Below are positions 50,945 through 59,026 of a DNA stretch of 64,000 nucleotides, piece after piece. The stretch's first letter is position 1. Each line of letters begins with the position of its first letter. This DNA comes from Hymenobacter siberiensis (GTDB lineage Bacteria; Bacteroidota; Bacteroidia; Cytophagales; Hymenobacteraceae). Location of the stretch: positions 1,302,001-1,366,000 of the forward strand of contig NZ_JAHLZZ010000001.1 of assembly GCF_018967845.1 (NCBI RefSeq). Direction: 5' to 3'. The position numbers were made by a program, and so were the translations under genes. The notes below the pieces were generated by a model, which ran no database searches, was not told where the DNA came from, and saw only the letters and a program-made list of their open reading frames with translations.

Positions 50945-51637
50945 ATGAAACTGAGTGTTATTATTCCCACCTTCAACGAAGCTGCCAATATTGCCCGCCT
51001 GGTGGGCGAGCTGCGCCGCCACGCCGCCGACCGCCCGGTAGAAATAGTGGTAGTAGATGCCCACAGCCCCGACGGCACCGCCGAACTGGCCCGCCAGGCC
51101 GGGGCCACCGTGCTGCTGCCGCCCCGGTCCGGCCGCGCCTTCCAGATGAACTACGGGGCTGCCCACGCCACCGGCGACGTGCTCTACTTCGTGCACGCCG
51201 ACGTGAGCATTCACCCCGACTACGTGGCCACCCTTGGGCAGGCCGTGGCGCAGGGCCACGCGGCGGGCTGCTACCGGTTTCGGTTCGATTCTACCCGTCC
51301 GCTGCTGCGCATTAATAGCTACGGAACTCGCTTTAAAGGAATTATGAGCCGGGGTGGCGACCAGACCCTGTTTGTTACGCGGGCGCTGTTTCAGCAGCTG
51401 GGTGGGTTCAACGAGCATTTTGTGGTGATGGAGGACTTTGAGATTATCCAGCGCATCCGGCGGGTGGCCTCGTTTCTGATTGTGCCGCAGGATGTGCTAG
51501 TTTCGGCCCGCAAGTACCAGAACAACAGCTGGCTGCGCGTGCAGGCGGCGAACCTGACGGCTTTTTCGCTGTATTTTCTCAAGGTGTCGCCGGTGCGAAT
51601 TGCCCGCACCTACAAGGCCATGCTAAACACCTACTAA
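50945..51637 (+). CDS. Family 2 glycosyltransferase (TIGR04283-like)
   Basis: A 230-residue GT-A enzyme that transfers a sugar from a nucleotide donor. N-terminal nucleotide-binding motif SVIIPTFNEAANIARLV, then VVVDAHSPDGTAELA, the metal-binding FVHADVSIHPDY (DxD-like HAD) near residue 82, and acceptor-region motifs GGDQTLFV and MEDFEIIQRIRR. This pattern is that of the TIGR04283 group, annotated as arsenosugar-associated glycosyltransferases, but no arsM or arsS is present, so the arsenic role is not supported here. Its TAA overlaps the next ATG (TAATG), so translation is coupled. Confidence 0.85.
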   Translation: MKLSVIIPTFNEAANIARLVGELRRHAADRPVEIVVVDAHSPDGTAELARQAGATVLLPPRSGRAFQMNYGAAHATGDVLYFVHADVSIHPDYVATLGQAVAQGHAAGCYRFRFDSTRPLLRINSYGTRFKGIMSRGGDQTLFVTRALFQQLGGFNEHFVVMEDFEIIQRIRRVASFLIVPQDVLVSARKYQNNSWLRVQAANLTAFSLYFLKVSPVRIARTYKAMLNTY

Positions 51638-52626
51638 TGGCCGAAACCGTGCTTGTGACCGGTGCCAATGGCTTTCTGGGCCGGCACCTCGTGGCTGGGC
51701 TGTGCCGGCGCGGCTATGCTGTGCGGGCGCTGCTGCGGCCCGGCACGCCCGCGCCGTTTCCGGCCGAATGGGGCATCGAATACCGCGAGGCCGACCTTAC
51801 CCGGCCGGCCACGCTGGCCGGCGCGGCCGACGGCTGCGGGGCCATCATTCACGCGGCGGCGCTGGCCCAGGTGAACCCTGCCCGCAATCCCGCCGTGTGG
51901 GCGGCCAACCTGGGCGGCACCGAGGCGGTGCTGGGGCTGGCGCGGCAGGCGTGCGTGCGCCGGCTGGTGTGCGTGGGCACCGCCAACGTCTTCGGCTTTG
52001 GTACCAAAGCAAACCCCGGCGACGAAACCCGGCCCTACGCCGGCCAGCACTACGGCCTCGACTACATGGACAGCAAGCGGGCGGCTACCGACCTCGTGCT
52101 GCGCGCCGTGGCGCAGGAGCAGCTGCCGGCCGTGCTGGTACATCCCACCTTCATGCTCGGCCCGCAGGACGCCAAGCCGACGTCCAATGCCCTGCTGCTG
52201 GAGCTGTTGCGGGGCCGGCTGCCGGGCTACCCGCCGGGCGGCAAAAACTATGTGCACGTCCGCGATGTGGCCACGGCTACCGTCAACGCCCTCACGCAGG
52301 GCCGGGTGGGCGAATCGTATATTCTGGGTAATGAAAACCTGAGCTACCGCGAGGCGTTTGGACTAATGGCGGGCGTGCTGGGCGTGCGGCCACCGCGCTG
52401 GCCCATTCCGGCGGGCCTGGCGGTACTCTACGGTGATATTTGCGACGTGAAAGCGTGGCTCACCGGCCGGCCGGCGCAGCTGAATTCGGCCATGGCGGCC
52501 GTGGCCAACGACGGCCATTATTTTAACGTGCAGAAGGCTCGCCAGGAGCTGGCCCTGCCCCAAACTGCCATCGGGCAAGCCGTAACTGAGGCGCTCGACT
52601 GGTTCAAAACCAACCATTATGTTTGA
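51637..52626 (+). CDS. NAD-dependent epimerase/dehydratase (extended SDR)
   Basis: A 329-residue extended short-chain dehydrogenase. The dinucleotide motif VTGANGFLGRHLVAGL is at residues 6-21, and the catalytic Tyr-Lys pair is in YMDSKRAA near 146-150, with the family segment HPTFMLGPQDAKPT following. The acceptor end resembles 3-beta-hydroxysteroid or dihydroflavonol reductase-type members rather than classic sugar 4-epimerases. Second gene of the three-gene operon that starts at 50945; it overlaps the SDR gene downstream by 8 bp. Substrate unknown, perhaps a lipid-linked or sugar intermediate handled by the glycosyltransferases. Confidence 0.88.
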   Translation: MAETVLVTGANGFLGRHLVAGLCRRGYAVRALLRPGTPAPFPAEWGIEYREADLTRPATLAGAADGCGAIIHAAALAQVNPARNPAVWAANLGGTEAVLGLARQACVRRLVCVGTANVFGFGTKANPGDETRPYAGQHYGLDYMDSKRAATDLVLRAVAQEQLPAVLVHPTFMLGPQDAKPTSNALLLELLRGRLPGYPPGGKNYVHVRDVATATVNALTQGRVGESYILGNENLSYREAFGLMAGVLGVRPPRWPIPAGLAVLYGDICDVKAWLTGRPAQLNSAMAAVANDGHYFNVQKARQELALPQTAIGQAVTEALDWFKTNHYV

Positions 52627-53458
52627 TTCAAACCCGGCCAGGCGCCCGGAGCCGCTGGCCGGCAAGGTGGCCATTGTTACCGGCTCGGAATCGGGCATTG
52701 GCCGCGAAACGGCCCGCGCATTGTGCGAAAGCGGGGCCGCCGTGGTCCTCAACGGCCGCAACGGCGAGTGGCTGGAGCACACCCGGCAGGACCTGGCCGC
52801 CGCCGGCCACACCGTAGCAACCTGCGTGGCCGATGTAACCGACTACGCCGCTTGTGAGCAGCTCGTGCAAACGGCCCTCGACCACTTCGGTCAGCTCGAT
52901 ATTCTGATAACCAACGCCAGTATTTCGATGCGGGCCTACTTCGCCGACATGGCCCCGGAGGTGTTTCGGCAGGTGCTCGACAGCAACGTGTACGGCACAG
53001 TTTACCCGCTCAAGGCCGCCCTGCCGCATTTGGTGCGCACGCGGGGCAGTGTCACATTTATCTCGTCCATTTCGGCGCTGAATGGGATGCCCAGCGGCTC
53101 GGCCTACTGCGCCGGCAAGGCCGCCGTGGCCAACCTGGCCCACACCCTGCGGTTGGAGCTGGTGGATACCGGCATTCACTTCGGCGTGGTCCACATCGGC
53201 TTCACCCAAAATGACTCCGAAAAACGCGTACTCGATGCCGCCGGCCAGCCCGTACCCATTGCGCACCGCCCGCCGCGCTGGCAGAAATCGCAAGCTGAGG
53301 TGGCCGCCATCATTGTGCGGCACGTGCGGAAGCGGCGGCAGCGCACCGTGATTTCGGCCCTGGGCCGGCTCATCTTGCTGGTGCACACCTACCTGCCGCG
53401 TCTGGGCGACTGGGTGGTGCTGTCCACTATCCGGCGGATGCGGAAATTTTATGAGTAG
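52619..53458 (+). CDS. Short-chain dehydrogenase/reductase (classical SDR)
   Basis: A 279-residue oxidoreductase with the cofactor motif VTGSESGIGRETARAL (TGxxxGIG), NAS (ITNASISM; usually NNAG), catalytic Ser in FISSISALNG and Tyr-x3-Lys in SAYCAGKAA. The C-terminus has a short hydrophobic patch (ALGRLILLVHTYLPRLGDW), which may contact membrane, as in lipid-modifying SDRs (retinol or 3-ketosphinganine-type). Third gene of the coupled operon (8-bp overlap). The substrate is unknown. Confidence 0.87.
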   Translation: MFDSNPARRPEPLAGKVAIVTGSESGIGRETARALCESGAAVVLNGRNGEWLEHTRQDLAAAGHTVATCVADVTDYAACEQLVQTALDHFGQLDILITNASISMRAYFADMAPEVFRQVLDSNVYGTVYPLKAALPHLVRTRGSVTFISSISALNGMPSGSAYCAGKAAVANLAHTLRLELVDTGIHFGVVHIGFTQNDSEKRVLDAAGQPVPIAHRPPRWQKSQAEVAAIIVRHVRKRRQRTVISALGRLILLVHTYLPRLGDWVVLSTIRRMRKFYE

Positions 53459-53500
53459 TGGCCGGGAGGTGTCGGCACGACCGTAGTTGGGGCTACATTC

Positions 53501-55177
53501 GTGGCTATTCCATGCCGTATTTATCCCCGCGCCGCTTTGCCTGACTCTGTTTTTCCTGCCTTTATTCGTTCGCGTCGCTGGGTGGTGGGCGTCTTTTTTG
53601 GCCTGCTGGCGCTGCTGGGTGTGGCTCTGCATCGCGACTACGGCATGGGCTGGGACGAGCCTGCCGAGCGCCTCAACGCCTTCGTGAGCGCCAAGTACGT
53701 GGCCCTGAAACTCGCCCCTGAGCTGGCCCGCCGCCAGCCCCGCCTGGTCGACATCCCCGACCTGCGCCGGCACCGCGACGCCGACCACGGCGTGTTGTTT
53801 ATGCTGCCTTGGGTGGGCCTGGAGGCTCTGCGGCCCGGTCCCGACCCCGCCGAATGGGCGTACCGGCGGCATCTGGCCGGTTTCCTGCTGTTTGCGGTTG
53901 GGGCCTGGAGTGTGTACCGGCTGGGGCGGGCGCGGCTGGGCAACTGGCGCTGGGGCCTGGTGGGCGCCGCGCTGCTGGTGCTGTCACCGCGCATCTTCGC
54001 CGAGGCGTTTTACAATTATAAGGACGTTGTTTTTCTGAGCCTGTTTGCGCTGGCCGTGCTCACGCTCACGCGGCTGCTGCGGCGGCCCACGGCAGGACGG
54101 GCGCTGGTGCACGCGCTGGCCACGGCGGCGGCCATCGACGTACGGGCCATGGGCGTGCTGCTGCCGCTGCTCACGCTGGGTTTTGGGGCGCTGGAAATGT
54201 GGGCGCGGCCGGTGCGGCGGCGCGGGCTGGCGGCGATGCTGGCCTTGTACCTGCCCGTGCTGGCGGCGCTGGTGGTGCTGGGCTGGCCCTACCTGTGGGA
54301 AAGCCCCTGGGACAATTTCCGGGCAGCACTCAGCAGCTTCGGGCATTATGCCAAGCCGCTGGAGGTGTTTTACCTGGGGCAGTTTGTGTCGATTCAGGCT
54401 TTGCCGTGGCACTATGCGCCAGTGTGGCTGCTCATCACTACGCCGCTGCCCTACGTGCTATTGTTCGCGGTGGGGCTGGTGGGCGAGGGGCGGGGGTTGC
54501 TGAAAACCGGAGTTGGGTGCTGGCTGCGGCGCACGGCCAGCCGCCGCGATTTGCTGGTGCTGGCCTGGTTTTTTGGCCCGCTGCTGGGCGTGATGGTGCT
54601 GCATTCGGCCGTTTATGATGGCTGGCGGCATCTTTATTTTATCTATCCGGCTTTTGTGCTGCTCGTGGTGCAGGGCTTGCGGCTGCTCTGGCAAGCGTGG
54701 CAGCAACGTAGTGCCTCCCTGCGCTGGCGGCCTACTCCGGCGGCGGCCGGCGCGGCGCTGTTGTTCGTGGCCGCTGGCACTGCGCAAGTAGCGTGGCGCA
54801 TGGCCACGGAGCATCCGTTCCAGTACGCCTATTTCAGCTTTCTGCCCGGCCACGTTATCGAGCAAAACTTCGAGCGCGACTACTGGGGCCTCTCCGTGAA
54901 GCAGGGGCTGCAATGGGTGCTGGCCCACGATGCCCGCCCGGCCGTACCCGTGAGCATGGACAGCCGCACCGAAATGACCCTGCGCATCAACGCCAAAATG
55001 CTGCCGCCGTCCGCCCGTGCCCGCCTGCGTATCGTGCCGCCGGATTCGGCGGCTGGCGGGTATTTCCTGAGCATTCACCGCTGGCATCCGGGGGCGTACC
55101 CGGCCAGGGCGGGGCAGCCGGTGCACGTCATTCGGGTGGGGGGAGCGGTTATTCTCACGGTGCTGCGCCGGCCCTGA
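53501..55177 (+). CDS. Integral-membrane glycosyltransferase (GT-C, family 39-like)
   Basis: A 558-residue protein with about ten predicted membrane helices (for example 29-45, 135-150, 160-175, 185-205, 215-235, 250-268, 305-325, 345-360). The first loop has GMGWDEPAERLNAF, in which the Asp/Glu pair is the usual GT-C catalytic or metal-binding site. A large periplasmic C-terminal part follows the last helix (about 430-558). GT-C enzymes take sugars from polyprenyl-phosphate carriers on the periplasmic side. The start is uncertain; the first 25 residues are poorly conserved in look and a later start near residue 40 is possible. It lies 42 bp after the SDR gene, so it may be part of the same transcription unit. 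Confidence 0.8.
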   Translation: MAIPCRIYPRAALPDSVFPAFIRSRRWVVGVFFGLLALLGVALHRDYGMGWDEPAERLNAFVSAKYVALKLAPELARRQPRLVDIPDLRRHRDADHGVLFMLPWVGLEALRPGPDPAEWAYRRHLAGFLLFAVGAWSVYRLGRARLGNWRWGLVGAALLVLSPRIFAEAFYNYKDVVFLSLFALAVLTLTRLLRRPTAGRALVHALATAAAIDVRAMGVLLPLLTLGFGALEMWARPVRRRGLAAMLALYLPVLAALVVLGWPYLWESPWDNFRAALSSFGHYAKPLEVFYLGQFVSIQALPWHYAPVWLLITTPLPYVLLFAVGLVGEGRGLLKTGVGCWLRRTASRRDLLVLAWFFGPLLGVMVLHSAVYDGWRHLYFIYPAFVLLVVQGLRLLWQAWQQRSASLRWRPTPAAAGAALLFVAAGTAQVAWRMATEHPFQYAYFSFLPGHVIEQNFERDYWGLSVKQGLQWVLAHDARPAVPVSMDSRTEMTLRINAKMLPPSARARLRIVPPDSAAGGYFLSIHRWHPGAYPARAGQPVHVIRVGGAVILTVLRRP

Positions 55178-55264
55178 ACGACGGCGCGGACGTTTCTTTG
55201 CGGCCCCGTTGGGCCTTTTTTGCTTGTGGTTTGTTGGCCGGCGGGGCCTTTATTGTTTTAGCTT

Positions 55265-56434
55265 ATGCCGCTGCTTGAAGTTACAGATGCCCGCCTGGCG
55301 CGGCAGTTTTTGGAGTTGCCCGCCCGCCTGCACCAAGCGGTGCCGCAGTATATCGGGATTCTGGAAAACGAGATGGAGGTCGTTTTCGACCCTGTCAAAA
55401 ACCCGAAATTTGCCAACGGTGAGGCCATCCGCTGGGTGCTGACCGATGCCACGGGCACGGTTATCGGCCGGGTGGCGGCCTTCCTCAACCGCGACGCGGT
55501 GGACGTGCAGAACGCCGACCTGCCCACTGGCGGCCTGGGCTTTTTCGAGTGCATCAATGACCAGTCGGCGGCCAATGAGCTGTTTGATGCCGGCCGGCAG
55601 TGGCTGGTCGCGCGCGGCATGCAGGCCATGGACGGCCCCATCAACTTCGGCGAGCGCGACCGCCTCTGGGGCCTGCTCATTGACGGCTTTGACCGGCCGC
55701 CCAACTACGGCATGTTCTGGCACCCGCCGTACTATCAGCAGCTGTTTGAGCAGTATGGCTTTCAGCTCTACTTCAAGCAATACACCTGCTACCGCACTAC
55801 GGCCGCGCCGCTGCACGCCCGCTTCGCGCAGCAGGCCCAGGAGCACGCGAAGGAATTTCGGTTTGAGCACGCCCGCGTGGCCGATGCCGAAAAGCTGGCC
55901 TACGACTTCCATCATGTGTATAACCTAGCCTGGGCCAAGCACTCGGGCGTGAAGCCGATGACGCTAGACCAGGCCCGCAATATCGTGAAGGAAATGAAGC
56001 CCGTAGTGGACGAGCGCCTGCTCTGGTTTGCCTACCACGGCTCCGAGCCGGTGGCGTTTTTCATCAGCTTGCCCGAGCTCAACCAAATTTTCCGGCACGT
56101 AGGCCGCCGGCTGAACCTGCTGGGCAAGCTGCGCTTTCTGTGGGCGCGCTGGCGCTTCATGCGCCGCTCGGACAAGCGCCTGTTCGGCATTATCTACGGC
56201 GTGGTGCCCGAGTACCAGGGCAAGGGCGTGGACGCGGCCATGCTGACGTATGCCCGCCCGTCATTCGTCGACGCGGGCTACGCCGATATTGAAATGAATT
56301 GGATTGGCGATTTCAACCCGCGCATGCTGGTGACCACGCGCTCCATTGGGGCCACCATCGTGAAAACCCACGCCACGTTCCGCTACCTGTTCGACCGCGA
56401 ACGGCCGTTCGAGCGGATGCCGATAATTCGGTAG
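55265..56434 (+). CDS. GNAT-family acetyltransferase-like protein
   Basis: A 389-residue cytoplasmic protein. The N-terminal half (to about 170) has LGFFECINDQSAANELFDAG and GPINFGERDRLWGLL, a pattern seen in uncharacterised GNAT-related proteins of Bacteroidota. The C-terminal half has a GNAT fold with the acyl-CoA loop YGVVPEYQGKGVDAAML (Q-x-x-G-x-G/A type) at about residues 317-333. It probably transfers an acyl group to an amine. It follows the glycosyltransferase by 87 bp on the same strand. Substrate unknown. Confidence 0.85.
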   Translation: MPLLEVTDARLARQFLELPARLHQAVPQYIGILENEMEVVFDPVKNPKFANGEAIRWVLTDATGTVIGRVAAFLNRDAVDVQNADLPTGGLGFFECINDQSAANELFDAGRQWLVARGMQAMDGPINFGERDRLWGLLIDGFDRPPNYGMFWHPPYYQQLFEQYGFQLYFKQYTCYRTTAAPLHARFAQQAQEHAKEFRFEHARVADAEKLAYDFHHVYNLAWAKHSGVKPMTLDQARNIVKEMKPVVDERLLWFAYHGSEPVAFFISLPELNQIFRHVGRRLNLLGKLRFLWARWRFMRRSDKRLFGIIYGVVPEYQGKGVDAAMLTYARPSFVDAGYADIEMNWIGDFNPRMLVTTRSIGATIVKTHATFRYLFDRERPFERMPIIR

Positions 56435-56443
56435 GTGGTGAAA

Positions 56444-56532
56444 TGGTGAAATGGCGAGGGGGTGATTTTGATGTTTAAACTGCGCTAAATGCGCCATTGA
56501 AACATCAAAATCACCCCCTCGCCATTTCACCA
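56444..56532. terminator. Long inverted-repeat terminator, GNAT / tamL
   Basis: Arms 56444-56476 and 56500-56532 are perfect complements over 33 nt (core gaaatggcgagggggtgatt and onward) around a 23-nt loop, between convergent genes. It ends one base before the tamL stop codon. Confidence 0.85.
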
Positions 56533-56533
56533 C

Positions 56534-59026
56534 TTAGAATGGGTACCCGATGGCCAGGTTTAACCTGGGCGCTTTATCGGGACTGCGGGTGCCGTCATTA
56601 TTGAGCTTAGTGGGCGTGCCGTAGGGTGCCTGTATCGGAAAGGCCAGGTCGAAGCGGATGACGAAAAACTGCACGTCGATGCGGATGCCGGCCCCGGCGC
56701 CCACGGCCAGCTGGTTGAGGAAGGAGCTGGCTTTGAACTCGCCGCCCGGGCGGCCGGGGTCGGGGTTGACCAGCCATATATTGCCCGCATCCACAAACAG
56801 TGCCCCTTTCACGTAGGGAAACAGGTCCTGGCGGTACTCCAGGTTACCTTCGAGGCGGATGTCGCCCACCTGGTCGTAGAACTGGTTGGCTCTTTGGTCG
56901 GCGGTTTGGGCCTGGTACACGCCGGGGCCAATGCCGCGGGCGGCGAAGGCTCGCACCGAGTTGGGGCCGCCAATTCCGTACTGCTTGGGGTAGGGCAGCA
57001 CCCGCGAGTTGCCGTAGGGGTTGCCGATACCGGCCAGCAGGCGGCCCACAATGCGGTTGCCGGAAGTGGGGTCGGCGCTGATGCGGTAGTATTCGCGCAC
57101 CTCCAAATCGAGCTTGAGGTACTGGCTGTACTCCTTGCCCAGAATGGTGTTGCCGCCTGAGGGCCCTTTGGGCGTGCCAATGGACGTGGCGATGCCCTGG
57201 GCCAGGTTGCCACTGCCTTCAATCTGGCCGCTGAAGTAAATCTGCTGGCGGCGCTGCTCCAGCGACTGCTGGTTGTAGGTGTAGCGGTAGGAGCTGGCCA
57301 GGATAAACTGCTGCTGGAAGGCGCTTTTCAGGAAGCTTTTCTCCGGCGTGTTCAGGATTTCGGTAAACGTCTGGGAAGGGGTGAACTGGACGTAAGTAAT
57401 GTCGATGGGCCGGATTTCCTGCTCGTTGGTTATCTTGGTTTTCCAGGTGTAGCCGTAGTTCACGTTGAAGAAATTCTGCGAGAAGTAGCTGGCGCGGGTC
57501 ACGGCCCGCACGCCTACCGCGATGCTGGTGCGGGGCTGGAAGTCGGAGTTGGGCAGCTTCACATCGAGCAGCGGCAAATCGGGCGTCACCAGGCGCGGGA
57601 TGAGCAGCTGGGCGTTGATGCCGTACTCGAAGCTGGTGAGGCCCAGGGCCCCGTTGCCACCGCCCGTCTGGGTTTCGGTCGAGGCCAGGGCGTTGATGAG
57701 CAACTGCTCAGCGCCGCGCAGAGCTGAGCGGTTGCGGAAGGTCACTTTCAGGGCCGGGCCGGTAAAGCCGTTGGTTTTAGTGGTAAGCTGGACCTCGGCG
57801 CGCAGGCTTTTCTTTTTGAGCTGGGTCATCAGCACCTCGGCATCGAGGCGGTTGCGCAGGCCCACCGAGCGGTTGCTGCCGGGCACGGCATCGGCCGGTA
57901 CGGTTACGGTGGTGTCGCCGGCGGCGGCCGGCTTGAAGCGGATTTCCACGAAGCGGAACGTGCCCAGGCTCATGAGGCGGCTCAGGGTCTGGTCGCGGCG
58001 GTGGCGACGGAACACGCTGTCGGGGTACAGGAAGGTGGCGCGGGTAATGGCCTGCGCCTTAAATATTTCCTCGTCCGGAAAATACTGGTAACCCCGGAAA
58101 AGCATGGGGTTGCGCATGGTGGTATCCGTGAGCACGTAGCTGGTATTCAGCTTCACCTGGTCGAGCCAGTAGGGGCGTACGGCCTTGGGCGGCGCGCTGG
58201 GCTTGAGGCGCACGTCCACGGTGGCCTTATGGTCGAGGGTGCTATCAACCTTGAAAACGATGTAGTCCGGCGCGAAATAGTAGTAGCCGCGCTCCTTCAG
58301 GGCGGCATCTATGCGCACACGCTCGTTGGTGAGCGTGGCGAGATTATAGGCGTCGCCCACCTTCACCAGGCTTTCGCCTTGCGTGGCCCGAATGGCCGCC
58401 CGCACCAGCGAGTCGCCCTGCGGGAACGTGACCTCCGTGAAACGGTAGACCTTGCCCGGCAGGGCCGTGTAGTCGATTTCGGCCGTTTTCTCCTGCTTTT
58501 TTACTTCGTAGGAAGTGGTGCCGTTGAAGAAGCCGTTGTTGTGCAGGCGGTTGGTTATCAGGTCGCGCACGGCGGCGGGCTTGGCCTGCGACAGGTAAAT
58601 GGGCGGCTCGCCAAACTTGTCGGCGAAGAACTTGCCCAAGCCTTTTTTCTTGTTCATGCCCATGTGCCAGAAGTAGAGCTTAGGCCGCAGCCCCAGAATG
58701 GAGCTATTGGGCTTGGGCCCCAGCACCGACACCAGCTCGGTTTGCAGGGCGCTCTGGTTGTTCACCGTTTTCTCGTCGGCCGGTGGCTTAATGGTCACCT
58801 TGCTGCCGGTGTAGAGGCGCTCGCCTTCGGGCACAAATTTCAGACCCGAGCAGGAAGCCAGCAGCACCACAACCGGGGCCAGCAACAGGGTAGCCCAGGT
58901 GAAAGAGAGGATAAAACGCTTCGTTAACTGGCGAACTGGAATCAAAACGGTAGAATTAAGATATCGGCCAACCGAAAGCTGGCGGTGTTGGAATGAGGGG
59001 CGGGAGGGGCGGAGCAGCTGTCTCAT
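56534..59026 (-). CDS. tamL: TamL: lipidated TamA/BamA-family (Omp85) outer-membrane protein
   Basis: An 830-residue Omp85 protein that works with TamB in moving lipids or assembling proteins at the outer membrane. A lipoprotein signal (TWATLLLAPVVVLLASC, Cys59) marks it as the Bacteroidota TamL type, not plain TamA. POTRA-like domains cover about 60-450 (YRFTEVTFPQGDSLVRAA, LKERGYYYFAPDYIVFKV), and a 16-strand barrel with the Omp85 motif block (GGPNSVRAFAARGIGPG; ALFVDAGNIW) occupies the rest, ending LNLAIGYPF with terminal Phe. The ATG overlaps the tamB stop as ATGA, so the genes are co-translated. A TTG start nearer the signal (residue 29) is possible. Confidence 0.93.
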   Translation of the reverse strand: MRQLLRPSRPSFQHRQLSVGRYLNSTVLIPVRQLTKRFILSFTWATLLLAPVVVLLASCSGLKFVPEGERLYTGSKVTIKPPADEKTVNNQSALQTELVSVLGPKPNSSILGLRPKLYFWHMGMNKKKGLGKFFADKFGEPPIYLSQAKPAAVRDLITNRLHNNGFFNGTTSYEVKKQEKTAEIDYTALPGKVYRFTEVTFPQGDSLVRAAIRATQGESLVKVGDAYNLATLTNERVRIDAALKERGYYYFAPDYIVFKVDSTLDHKATVDVRLKPSAPPKAVRPYWLDQVKLNTSYVLTDTTMRNPMLFRGYQYFPDEEIFKAQAITRATFLYPDSVFRRHRRDQTLSRLMSLGTFRFVEIRFKPAAAGDTTVTVPADAVPGSNRSVGLRNRLDAEVLMTQLKKKSLRAEVQLTTKTNGFTGPALKVTFRNRSALRGAEQLLINALASTETQTGGGNGALGLTSFEYGINAQLLIPRLVTPDLPLLDVKLPNSDFQPRTSIAVGVRAVTRASYFSQNFFNVNYGYTWKTKITNEQEIRPIDITYVQFTPSQTFTEILNTPEKSFLKSAFQQQFILASSYRYTYNQQSLEQRRQQIYFSGQIEGSGNLAQGIATSIGTPKGPSGGNTILGKEYSQYLKLDLEVREYYRISADPTSGNRIVGRLLAGIGNPYGNSRVLPYPKQYGIGGPNSVRAFAARGIGPGVYQAQTADQRANQFYDQVGDIRLEGNLEYRQDLFPYVKGALFVDAGNIWLVNPDPGRPGGEFKASSFLNQLAVGAGAGIRIDVQFFVIRFDLAFPIQAPYGTPTKLNNDGTRSPDKAPRLNLAIGYPF

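Noticed and set aside
50945..51637. Arsenosugar biosynthesis cluster
   Set aside because: Only the TIGR04283-like glycosyltransferase and a DUF547 protein are present; no arsM, arsS or other arsenic genes in the window.
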